5,489 bases of DNA, taken from Gammaproteobacteria bacterium (GTDB lineage: Bacteria; Pseudomonadota; Gammaproteobacteria; Arenicellales; Arenicellaceae). A model generated the notes under the pieces. It ran no database searches and was not told the origin of the DNA. It worked only from the letters and a program-made list of their open reading frames with translations. The stretch lies in contig JAUHZM010000217.1 in NCBI GenBank assembly GCA_030426005.1, positions 1-5,489 on the forward strand, given 5' to 3'. This document shows, in pieces, positions 1 through 5,489 of this stretch (position 1 is the stretch's first letter; each line of letters starts with the position of its first letter). Position numbers and translations under genes: made by a program.

Positions 1-1
1 T

Positions 2-718
2 TGGCGCCCGAAACCGTTGCGTTCTGATGACTCCGCGCGCAAGGTAATTTGGCGCGCTATTCTTGATACATTGCCACTGTCGGTGGCGGTGATTCCATGG
101 GGAATTTTAACGGGCGCGTTGGCGATTCAAGCGGGCTTTTCACCGTTAGCGGCGCAATGCATGTCACTCTTCGTATTTGCTGGTGCGGCGCAGTTGTCTG
201 CCATGACTCTTTTTAGTGGTGGCAGTTCTCTATTATCGATTTATGCGTCTGGTTTTGTAATCAGTGCGCGGCATCTACTGTATTCAATTACCTTCCGCCG
301 GCACGTCCAAGGGTTGTCACTCCATTGGCGTGTCGCGATCGCGTTTGTGCTGACGGATGAGATGTTCGCGGTGTCCGAAGCGCACACCGCGAAGACTGGT
401 GTATTTTCGCCTCTGTTTGCACTGGCTTCCGGTTTTAGCTTTTACCTCGTTTGGAATCTGGCAACCTTGCTTGGCATTATTGCCGGTGAGTCTTTTGGTC
501 ACCTGGAGTCATTGGGGCTCGATTTTGCAATCGCCGCGACCTTTATTGCGATGACTTTCGACCAGTTGCGTAAAATGCCCGTTGCCATGACCATGCTGAT
601 CAGCGGTGTGCTGGCCGTGGTATTGAAGCCAATGCTGCCTGATAGCTATTTGATTATCGCTGCGCTTGCCGGCATGGTGGTCGGTTATCTGCTCGATGAT
701 GAGGTGGACGAAGCATGA
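2..718 (+). CDS. azlC: AzlC family branched-chain amino acid exporter, large subunit (probably 5'-partial)
   Basis: Large subunit of the AzlCD (YgaZH-type) inner-membrane exporter, a family known to export branched-chain amino acids and some toxic analogues. Numbered from the TTG at 17, the protein has 233 residues. The opening block after about residue 13 (LPLSVAVIPWGILTGALA) matches the usual AzlC N-terminal helix. FAGAAQ (54-59), ARHLLYS (84-90) and LTDEMFA (112-118) are family-type motifs, and several hydrophobic helices follow to the end. The frame stays open to the window edge (W-R-P-K-P before the TTG). No Shine-Dalgarno precedes the TTG, and family members often carry about 20 residues before this block, so the true start is probably just upstream of the window. 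The TGA stop overlaps the azlD ATG by 4 bp, implying translational coupling. Family assignment is firm; the exact substrate is inferred. Confidence 0.9.
   Translation, partial: WRPKPLRSDDSARKVIWRAILDTLPLSVAVIPWGILTGALAIQAGFSPLAAQCMSLFVFAGAAQLSAMTLFSGGSSLLSIYASGFVISARHLLYSITFRRHVQGLSLHWRVAIAFVLTDEMFAVSEAHTAKTGVFSPLFALASGFSFYLVWNLATLLGIIAGESFGHLESLGLDFAIAATFIAMTFDQLRKMPVAMTMLISGVLAVVLKPMLPDSYLIIAALAGMVVGYLLDDEVDEA
701..706 (+). promoter_or_regulatory. Ribosome binding site for azlD inside azlC
   Basis: GAGGTG lies 8 nt before the azlD ATG, within the last codons of azlC. It supports the 715 start and coupled translation of the pair. Confidence 0.6.
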
Positions 719-1038
719 CCTGGCTAATTGTCTGCGGCTTGACCGCGATCACCTTTTTCAATCGCTATTTATTTTTTAGTGGCCGATTAACAATTACTCT
801 GGGTATTCGAGCGCAACGCTTTTTACGTTATTCGAGTTTTGCGGTACTGACCGCAATCTGGGTGCCAATAATTTTTCAACTCGACTATGAATCCATGCGC
901 GTTGGCGTAGCAGGCTGGGATTATATTATTGCTGCCTCTCTGGCTGGTTTATTGACCGTTGTTCGCGTGCCCGCGTTGTTTGTAGTGTTGCTTAGCTCAG
1001 CAGTGTTTTTCTGCTTGCGCTTTTGGTTGTTGACGTAG
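715..1038 (+). CDS. azlD: AzlD family branched-chain amino acid exporter, small subunit
   Basis: Small membrane subunit that partners AzlC; both subunits are needed for export in characterised systems (B. subtilis AzlCD, E. coli YgaZH). The 107-residue length is typical of AzlD. The protein is almost wholly hydrophobic, with about four membrane segments. The RFLRYSSFAVLTAIWVP stretch (about 35-51) corresponds to the family's conserved block after the first helix, where an arginine-rich turn leads into a second helix. The ATG start overlaps the azlC stop in ATGA and has a GAGGTG site upstream. No Lrp- or AsnC-type regulator gene is visible beside the pair, though one could lie to the left of the window. 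Transcription probably ends at the hairpin 47 bp downstream. Confidence 0.88.
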   Translation: MTWLIVCGLTAITFFNRYLFFSGRLTITLGIRAQRFLRYSSFAVLTAIWVPIIFQLDYESMRVGVAGWDYIIAASLAGLLTVVRVPALFVVLLSSAVFFCLRFWLLT

Positions 1039-1085
1039 TCTCTTGGCAGATACTTGGGTTTAGGCGAGCCCGGGACCAGACACAA

Positions 1086-1110
1086 AAAAGGCGCAGAAAC
1101 TGCGCCTTTT
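1086..1110. terminator. Bidirectional rho-independent terminator between azlD and ppiC
   Basis: A perfect 11-bp inverted repeat (AAAAGGCGCAG / CTGCGCCTTTT) encloses a 3-nt AAA loop. Read on the + strand the stem ends in TTTT; read on the - strand it ends in six T residues (complement of A1084-A1089). It lies 47 bp after the azlD stop and 22 bp after the ppiC stop, so it suits termination of both convergent genes. The - strand direction, with the longer T-run, looks stronger. Confidence 0.85.
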
Positions 1111-1132
1111 AAGTTCGATTACGGAGCGCTAA

Positions 1133-1417
1133 TTACGCATCACGGCTGGTGATCTCGACCAGATGGTAACCAAATTGAGTTTGTACTGGACCATGCACAA
1201 CACCGACGTCTTCGTTGAATACAACCCGGTCGAATTCCGGCACCATCATACCAGGGCCAAAGCTACCTAAGTCGCCACCTTGTTTGCCGGAGGGACATTG
1301 TGAAAATTCAGCGGCAGCCGCTTCAAAAGTTTTTTCCCCTGAGTTGATCTTCGCCTTCAGATCCAGGCATGCCTTCTCAGTAGAAACCAAAATATGTCTT
1401 GCAGATGCAGTAGTCAT
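1133..1417 (-). CDS. ppiC: PpiC-type parvulin peptidyl-prolyl cis-trans isomerase
   Basis: Small single-domain parvulin that catalyses cis-trans isomerisation of X-Pro peptide bonds during protein folding. At 94 residues it is close in length to E. coli PpiC (Par10, 93 residues) and aligns along its whole length. ARHILV (6-11) carries the first conserved His. CPSGKQGGDLG (41-51) carries the active-site Cys41. MVPEFDRVVF (58-67) and TQFGYHLVEI (80-89) supply the Met/Phe substrate pocket and the second conserved His85. There is no signal peptide or membrane anchor, so it should act in the cytoplasm, unlike SurA or PpiD. The ATG at 1417 gives a family-like N-terminus, but the only purine-rich site before it (AGG, about 14 nt upstream) is weakly placed. 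The gene is convergent with azlCD and divergent from the gene at 1548, so it is probably monocistronic. Confidence 0.93.
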   Translation of the reverse strand: MTTASARHILVSTEKACLDLKAKINSGEKTFEAAAAEFSQCPSGKQGGDLGSFGPGMMVPEFDRVVFNEDVGVVHGPVQTQFGYHLVEITSRDA

Positions 1418-1453
1418 TTGAATCGTTGTAACCTGTGTTTTTTAAAGAGCGGC

Positions 1454-1459
1454 ATAATA
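1454..1459 (-). promoter_or_regulatory. Possible -10 element for ppiC
   Basis: On the - strand this reads TATTAT, 4 of 6 matches to TATAAT, about 37 nt before the ppiC ATG. No good -35 box lies at the right spacing, so this is only a tentative guess at the promoter. Confidence 0.25.
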
Positions 1460-1484
1460 CTTACTTTGAACTTCGAATCCCAGT

Positions 1485-1490
1485 TACAAT
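1485..1490 (+). promoter_or_regulatory. Possible -10 element for the rightward cluster
   Basis: TACAAT matches the sigma-70 -10 consensus at 5 of 6 positions and would leave a leader of roughly 50 nt before the TTG at 1548. The upstream TTGAAC (1466-1471) resembles a -35 but is only 13 nt away, which is too close. The divergent gap 1418-1547 must hold promoters for both directions; this placement is tentative. Confidence 0.25.
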
Positions 1491-1547
1491 GCGCAAAAAC
1501 CACGATTAATTCCAAAAAAAACACTGCGCAGTTCGGCAACACTTCCT

Positions 1548-2519
1548 TTGAATAAGATTCTCATAAAATTATTACAGTTTACTGCAACACTGTCGCTCCT
1601 CGGTCTGGTCATGTATCAGGCTGGTTTGTTCTCGGTCGACGGGCAGCAAGCGTTTTTAGCACTTATCAAACAAGCCAGTCTGCCGTTGCTAGTATTATCG
1701 GTGTTGGTCGGCATTGCGGTGAATATGGTCAGTGCATTTAAGTGGTATGTTATTACTCAGTCGCAAGGCATAACAGCAGGTTACTGGCGAATTTTTGCCT
1801 ACTACGTTGTTGGTCAATTTTATAATATGTTTCTGCCGACCAGTGTCGGTGGCGACGTGGTCCGTTCCTACGAATTAGGCAAGTTTTCTGGTCGCCAGGC
1901 TGATTCCCTAGCATCGGTTTTTGTCGAGCGGTATACCGGTGTCGTTGTGTTATTGGTGTGTGCAGGTCTGGCGGTGCTCGCGCAATTGTCGCGCTTTTAC
2001 GTGGACTTCGTGATCATCAGTCTTGTCTTGTTTACTCTAGCCTTGTTGCTACTCGGTTGGCTGGTTTTCGATCCGCGCCTGTATAAATGGGTTGAGAATA
2101 AGCTTGCGAATAAATCTTCGCTCCTAAAAAGCCTGTTCCAAAAAGTCGATAAACTCTTTCTGGCGGTTGGGGCCTATCGTTCTCAACCTCGTGTGCTGAT
2201 TTTAGCGCTACTCAATTCGGTACTTTTTTATTTTATCGCGGTGGTGAATGTCTACGTGACTGCACAGGTGTTTTCTTCAGAGGTGGAGTTTTGGCATATG
2301 TTGCTGGCCGCACCAATCATTATGTTGATTATGAATCTGCCAATTTCTTTCGGTAATATTGGTTTAATGGAATTTGCCTATACTAATGTGTTTATGTTGA
2401 TGGGCTATGGCGCTGAATTGGGCTTGTCGGTGGCATTACTTATGCGCCTTAAATCCTTTGTGGATGGGGCAGTTGGTGGTGTTCTGCATCCATTATTTGT
2501 GACTCAAAAGCACGAATAG
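1548..2519 (+). CDS. LPG_synthase_TM / UPF0104 family flippase-like membrane protein
   Basis: A 323-residue polytopic inner-membrane protein resembling the membrane domain of MprF (lysylphosphatidylglycerol synthase) without the aminoacyl-transferase domain. About seven or eight hydrophobic segments can be seen, near 8-28, 37-63, 81-98, 129-147, 152-174, 215-240, 250-268 and 271-300. The family signature is clear: NMFLPTSVGGDVVRSYELGK (93-112), VERYTG (126-131), and NLPISFGNIGLMEFAY (263-278). Members are linked to lipid translocation or envelope-lipid modification, but the substrate here cannot be read from sequence. TTG at 1548 is the only ATG/GTG/TTG start between the upstream in-frame stop (1467) and the first helix. 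It has no clear Shine-Dalgarno; the next ATG (residue 22) would cut the first helix. It lies 83 bp ahead of ugd on the same strand, suggesting a role in surface polysaccharide or lipid A/LPS assembly. Confidence 0.85.
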   Translation: MNKILIKLLQFTATLSLLGLVMYQAGLFSVDGQQAFLALIKQASLPLLVLSVLVGIAVNMVSAFKWYVITQSQGITAGYWRIFAYYVVGQFYNMFLPTSVGGDVVRSYELGKFSGRQADSLASVFVERYTGVVVLLVCAGLAVLAQLSRFYVDFVIISLVLFTLALLLLGWLVFDPRLYKWVENKLANKSSLLKSLFQKVDKLFLAVGAYRSQPRVLILALLNSVLFYFIAVVNVYVTAQVFSSEVEFWHMLLAAPIIMLIMNLPISFGNIGLMEFAYTNVFMLMGYGAELGLSVALLMRLKSFVDGAVGGVLHPLFVTQKHE

Positions 2520-2602
2520 TCTATCATTGCGATACTGAATTTCAGGGTCGTCAATTTCTCAAATTTACTGGTCTTACCAGAATTATTTAGTATTAAGTTC
2601 GA

Positions 2603-3928
2603 ATGAATATATCAATTGTAGGAACCGGCTATGTTGGGCTGGTAACAGGAACCTGTTTTGCGGATGTAGGCAACCAGGTTTTATGTGTGGATAACAACCA
2701 AAGTAAGATCGATATGCTGCTTGACGGCAAGATTCCGATTTATGAGCCTGGTCTAGAAGAACTGGTGAGCAGTAATATCGCACAGCAGCGCCTACAGTTT
2801 ACTAGCGATATTAATCGTGCTGTCGATTATGCTGATATTATCTTTATTGCGGTCGGTACGCCACCGGATGAAGATGGGTCAGCAGATTTATCACATGTGC
2901 TGGCGGTGGCAAAAGCGATCGGACAGACCTTGACGGACTATCGTGTGATTGTCACCAAGTCGACGGTGCCGGTTGGTACGGCAGATAAGGTTCGCAAGGC
3001 TGTGCAAGCTGAGCTTGACGCACGTGGCGTGGATGTTGAGTTTAGTGTTGCCTCTAATCCAGAGTTTCTGAAAGAGGGCGCCGCCATTGATGACTTTATG
3101 AAACCGGATCGCGTTGTCATTGGCGCGGATGATGAGCGCGCAGTTGAGCTGTTGCGAAGCTTGTACGCGCCGTTTAATCGTAATCACGAGCGCTTGATCG
3201 TGATGGATATTGCATCTGCGGAGCTGACCAAGTATGCGGCTAATGCAATGCTTGCGACGAAGATTTCGTTTATGAACGAACTGTCCAACCTCGCCGAACG
3301 TTTAGATGCGGATATTGAATTAGTCCGACAAGGGATCGGCTCCGATCCACGCATCGGCTATCACTTTATCTATCCTGGCTGCGGCTATGGCGGTTCTTGC
3401 TTCCCCAAAGATGTGCAGGCACTGCACCGGACAGCGCGTCAGCATGGCTATAATGCGCGGATTCTGGACGCAGTTGAAGCGGTTAATCAAGATCAGAAGT
3501 CCGTTCTGCTGGACAAAATAGACCGCCATTTTGGCGGTGATGTGAACGGCAAAACATTTGCCGTGTGGGGATTGGCATTCAAGCCTAATACGGATGATAT
3601 GCGCGAAGCACCGAGTCGCGTCATTATTGATGGTTTAATCGCTCGTGGGGCGAAAATCAAAGCCTATGACCCGGTCGCTACTGAAGAAGCAGCACATATT
3701 TACGCTGGGCAGGATGCAGTCACTTTTGCACCGGATATCTATTCCGCGACCGCCGACGCCGATGGCTTGATCGTCGTGACAGAATGGAAAGCGTTCCGAA
3801 GTCCTGATTTCAAACGCTTGAAGTCGCAACTTCAAAGCCCCGTCATTTTTGATGGTCGAAATATTTACGATCCGGCCATGTTGGTGCAAGCTGGTTTTAA
3901 GTACTATGGCATCGGGCGTTCAAATTAA
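2603..3928 (+). CDS. ugd: UDP-glucose 6-dehydrogenase
   Basis: Cytoplasmic enzyme oxidising UDP-glucose to UDP-glucuronate with two NAD+; the product feeds capsule, exopolysaccharide, uronate-containing LPS or Ara4N synthesis. The 441-residue length suits the bacterial two-domain type. The N-terminal Rossmann domain has GTGYVGLVTG (7-16). SNPEFLKEG (151-159) holds the catalytic Glu154. The central helical region carries Lys220 in NAMLATKISF. The thiohemiacetal-forming Cys266 lies in GCGYGGSCFPKD, with Asp270 following. The C-terminal UDP-binding domain opens with GLAFKPNTDDMREAPS (323-338). All key residues are present. The pattern fits UDP-glucose rather than GDP-mannose dehydrogenase, though other UDP-hexoses cannot be excluded. 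The ATG at 2603 starts directly at the Rossmann strand, so the start is secure despite a weak ribosome site. hldA follows after 10 bp, which implies co-transcription. Confidence 0.95.
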   Translation: MNISIVGTGYVGLVTGTCFADVGNQVLCVDNNQSKIDMLLDGKIPIYEPGLEELVSSNIAQQRLQFTSDINRAVDYADIIFIAVGTPPDEDGSADLSHVLAVAKAIGQTLTDYRVIVTKSTVPVGTADKVRKAVQAELDARGVDVEFSVASNPEFLKEGAAIDDFMKPDRVVIGADDERAVELLRSLYAPFNRNHERLIVMDIASAELTKYAANAMLATKISFMNELSNLAERLDADIELVRQGIGSDPRIGYHFIYPGCGYGGSCFPKDVQALHRTARQHGYNARILDAVEAVNQDQKSVLLDKIDRHFGGDVNGKTFAVWGLAFKPNTDDMREAPSRVIIDGLIARGAKIKAYDPVATEEAAHIYAGQDAVTFAPDIYSATADADGLIVVTEWKAFRSPDFKRLKSQLQSPVIFDGRNIYDPAMLVQAGFKYYGIGRSN

Positions 3929-3938
3929 TTAATAACTC

Positions 3939-4898
3939 ATGACGGCAACACAGAATAAATTGCAGCTGCGATCTGATCAGTTTTCACAGGTCAAAACTCT
4001 GGTGGTTGGCGATGTGATGCTAGATCGCTACTGGTTCGGCAAAGTGGATCGAATCTCCCCAGAAGCCCCTGTACCGGTCCTGGCTGTGCAGGACGAAGAG
4101 ATCAGGGCCGGCGGTGCAGCGAATGTGGCGCACAACCTGCTCGCGCTCGGAGCCAAAAGCACCCTGTTGTCAGTGGTTGGTGACGATCAGGCGGGCCGTG
4201 AGATCAAACAAATATTGGATGAGTATGGTGCACAAACCAAGCTCACCATTGATGCCGGGTTCAAGACGATCGTGAAACTACGAATGATCGCTCAGAACCA
4301 ACAACTGTTACGGGCAGACTTTGAACAAAAGCCAAGTGAAGAAGTGTTGGCACAGTGTTTGTCGGATTACCGACTTGCCGTGGATGACGCTGATGTTGTT
4401 ATCTTGTCTGATTACGGAAAAGGCGGGCTAACACACGTTGCAACGATGATTGATTTAGCACGCCGTGCGGGTAAGCCGGTCATCATTGATCCAAAGGGCA
4501 GTGATTATTCGCGCTATAAAGGCGCCACACTTATCACACCCAACATGAAGGAATTTGAGGCCGTGGCTGGCCATGTCACTTCCGAGGAAGATTTCAGTCG
4601 CAAAGCACAGGCGTTGCGAAGCGAGTTGGATTTAGATTATCTGTTGGTAACGCGCAGTGAGCAGGGAATGAGTCTGTTTACGCGATCTGGCGAGCAAGTC
4701 AACTCGCCTGCGACTGCGTTGGAAGTGTATGACGTCAGTGGTGCGGGCGACACCGTGATATCCTTGATGGCACTAGTCGCAGTCTCGGAATTTACTAACG
4801 AACAAAAACTTAAGCTGGCCAATACCGTGGCTGGCATTGTCGTCGGCAAGTTGGGTACGGCTGTCGCAACCATTGATGAAGTGATCGAAAAGCTCTGA
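3939..4898 (+). CDS. hldA: D-glycero-beta-D-manno-heptose-7-phosphate kinase (stand-alone HldA)
   Basis: Phosphorylates D-glycero-D-manno-heptose 7-phosphate at C1 to the 1,7-bisphosphate, a step in ADP-heptose synthesis for the LPS inner core. It is a PfkB/ribokinase-fold protein matching the N-terminal half of E. coli HldE (RfaE). VVGDVMLDRYW (22-32) and RISPEAPVPV (38-47) form the sugar-site start. GGAANVA (58-64) is the substrate-binding loop. DPKGSDYSRY (184-193) and TRSEQGMSL follow, then DVSGAGDT (265-272) with the catalytic base Asp271. VVGKLGTA lies near the end. The protein stops at 319 residues, where HldE continues into a nucleotidyltransferase domain. No GH-motif domain appears before hldD, so this is the split HldA form and needs a separate HldC. 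The ATG is 10 bp after the ugd stop, with no strong Shine-Dalgarno. Confidence 0.94.
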   Translation: MTATQNKLQLRSDQFSQVKTLVVGDVMLDRYWFGKVDRISPEAPVPVLAVQDEEIRAGGAANVAHNLLALGAKSTLLSVVGDDQAGREIKQILDEYGAQTKLTIDAGFKTIVKLRMIAQNQQLLRADFEQKPSEEVLAQCLSDYRLAVDDADVVILSDYGKGGLTHVATMIDLARRAGKPVIIDPKGSDYSRYKGATLITPNMKEFEAVAGHVTSEEDFSRKAQALRSELDLDYLLVTRSEQGMSLFTRSGEQVNSPATALEVYDVSGAGDTVISLMALVAVSEFTNEQKLKLANTVAGIVVGKLGTAVATIDEVIEKL

Positions 4899-4911
4899 TC
4901 ACACACAAAAT

Positions 4912-4915
4912 AGGA
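4912..4915 (+). promoter_or_regulatory. Ribosome binding site for hldD
   Basis: AGGA lies 8 nt before the ATG at 4924, in the 25-bp gap after hldA. This is the clearest Shine-Dalgarno in the cluster and fixes the hldD start. Confidence 0.65.
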
Positions 4916-4923
4916 AAATCCAA

Positions 4924-5489
4924 ATGATTATCGTAACAGGTGGTGCCGGGTTTATCGGTTCAAACTTGGTCAAAGGCCTAAATCAACGTGGTCTCGACAA
5001 TATTTTGGTCGTCGACGACCTGAGTGATGGCAACAAAGTTCGAAATATCGAAAGTTGTCAGATTGAAGACTACATGGATAAAGATGAGTTCTTGAAACGC
5101 ATCCAGCAAGGGCTTGAATTCGGAGGTCCAACCGCGATTTATCATCAGGGTGCTTGCTCTGACACCATGGAGTCGGATGGGCGTTACATCATGGAGACGA
5201 ACTACGAGTACTCCAAGTCGCTATTTCGTTATTGCGGCGAGCACAGCATTCCGTTTATCTATGCTTCTTCGGCATCTGTTTACGGCGGCGGTGAGACATT
5301 CAAGGAAGCACCAGAGCATGAGCAAGCGCTGAATGCCTATGCTTACTCCAAGCTTTTGTTTGATCGTTACGTGCGTAAGAACCGGGGTCTGTCGCAGTCG
5401 CAAGTGGTTGGCTTGCGTTATTTTAATGTCTACGGCAAAGGCGAAGAACACAAAGGTCGCATGGCATCTGTGGCCTATCATTTTTTCAA
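4924..5489 (+). CDS. hldD: ADP-L-glycero-D-manno-heptose 6-epimerase (3'-partial)
   Basis: NAD(P)-dependent short-chain dehydrogenase/epimerase that inverts C6 of ADP-D-glycero-D-manno-heptose, giving the L,D form used by heptosyltransferases for the LPS inner core. The frame is open to the right edge, with 188 complete codons against about 310 residues for E. coli HldD, so roughly 60% is present. The Rossmann dinucleotide motif GGAGFIGSN is at 6-14, and HQGACSDT (74-81) is characteristic of HldD. SSAS (115-118) supplies the conserved Ser116. YAYSK gives the catalytic Tyr139 and Lys143 pair, and HKGRMASV (176-183) contains Lys177, the counterpart of E. coli Lys178. All visible key residues are intact. 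The start has a good AGGA site. It follows hldA by 25 bp, consistent with one pathway operon. Confidence 0.95.
   Translation, partial: MIIVTGGAGFIGSNLVKGLNQRGLDNILVVDDLSDGNKVRNIESCQIEDYMDKDEFLKRIQQGLEFGGPTAIYHQGACSDTMESDGRYIMETNYEYSKSLFRYCGEHSIPFIYASSASVYGGGETFKEAPEHEQALNAYAYSKLLFDRYVRKNRGLSQSQVVGLRYFNVYGKGEEHKGRMASVAYHFF

Noticed and set aside
1215..1421. Open frame on the + strand opposite ppiC
   Set aside because: It lies almost entirely antisense to a well-conserved parvulin gene and its translation shows no recognisable domain.
1523..1532. ACTGCGCAGT palindrome as a regulator binding site
   Set aside because: A 10-bp palindrome is expected several times by chance in a window of this size, and no second copy or known regulator motif supports it as an operator.
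2565..2593. Possible sigma-70 promoter for ugd (TTACTG, 17 nt, TAGTAT)
   Set aside because: Both boxes match poorly, and the predicted transcript would begin almost at the ATG.
2891..3187. Open frames on the - strand opposite ugd (also 3320-3529 and 3635-3889)
   Set aside because: Antisense to ugd, where the + strand frame carries all catalytic motifs; translations are low-complexity and rich in Arg, His and Ser, as expected for shadow frames.
4637..4906. Open frame on the - strand over the 3' end of hldA
   Set aside because: Antisense to the conserved kinase catalytic motif; no ribosome site and no recognisable protein family.
5114..5481. Open frames on both strands within the hldD region (5114-5332 + and 5221-5481 -)
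   Set aside because: Both lie inside the intact, highly conserved hldD frame, which runs off the window edge.

Overview
The window looks like an ordinary chromosomal segment of a Gram-negative proteobacterium, most likely a gammaproteobacterium or a relative with moderate GC. The main reason is the pair of ADP-heptose (LPS inner core) genes. The small PpiC-type parvulin and the AzlCD exporter pair fit this too. Codon use looks uniform throughout, and I see no insertion sequences, phage genes, tRNA or rRNA genes, or CRISPR repeats. Genus cannot be set from the sequence alone.

Left part (1-1038, + strand): azlC and azlD, a two-subunit branched-chain amino acid exporter, joined by a 4-bp ATGA overlap. 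The azlC frame is still open at the left edge, so its true start probably lies just outside. A strong hairpin at 1086-1110 has T-runs on both strands and sits between azlD and the convergent gene ppiC (1133-1417, - strand), so it can terminate transcription from both sides. A 130-bp divergent promoter region (1418-1547) separates ppiC from the next rightward cluster.

Right part (1548-5489, + strand): a probable four-gene run. It holds a polytopic LPG_synthase_TM/UPF0104 (flippase-like) membrane protein, a UDP-glucose 6-dehydrogenase (ugd), a stand-alone heptose-7-phosphate kinase (hldA), and the first 188 codons of ADP-heptose 6-epimerase (hldD), which runs off the right edge. Spacings are 83, 10 and 25 bp. 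The three enzymes make nucleotide-sugar precursors of the cell surface: UDP-glucuronate from ugd and ADP-L-glycero-D-manno-heptose from the hld pathway. The membrane protein may move or modify a lipid-linked envelope component, but its substrate is unknown. HldA lacks the nucleotidyltransferase half found in the fused E. coli HldE, so a separate HldC is expected elsewhere in the genome.

I found no convincing new system. The points most worth a second look are the flippase-like gene placed ahead of ugd-hldA-hldD, the split kinase, and a few unresolved starts.
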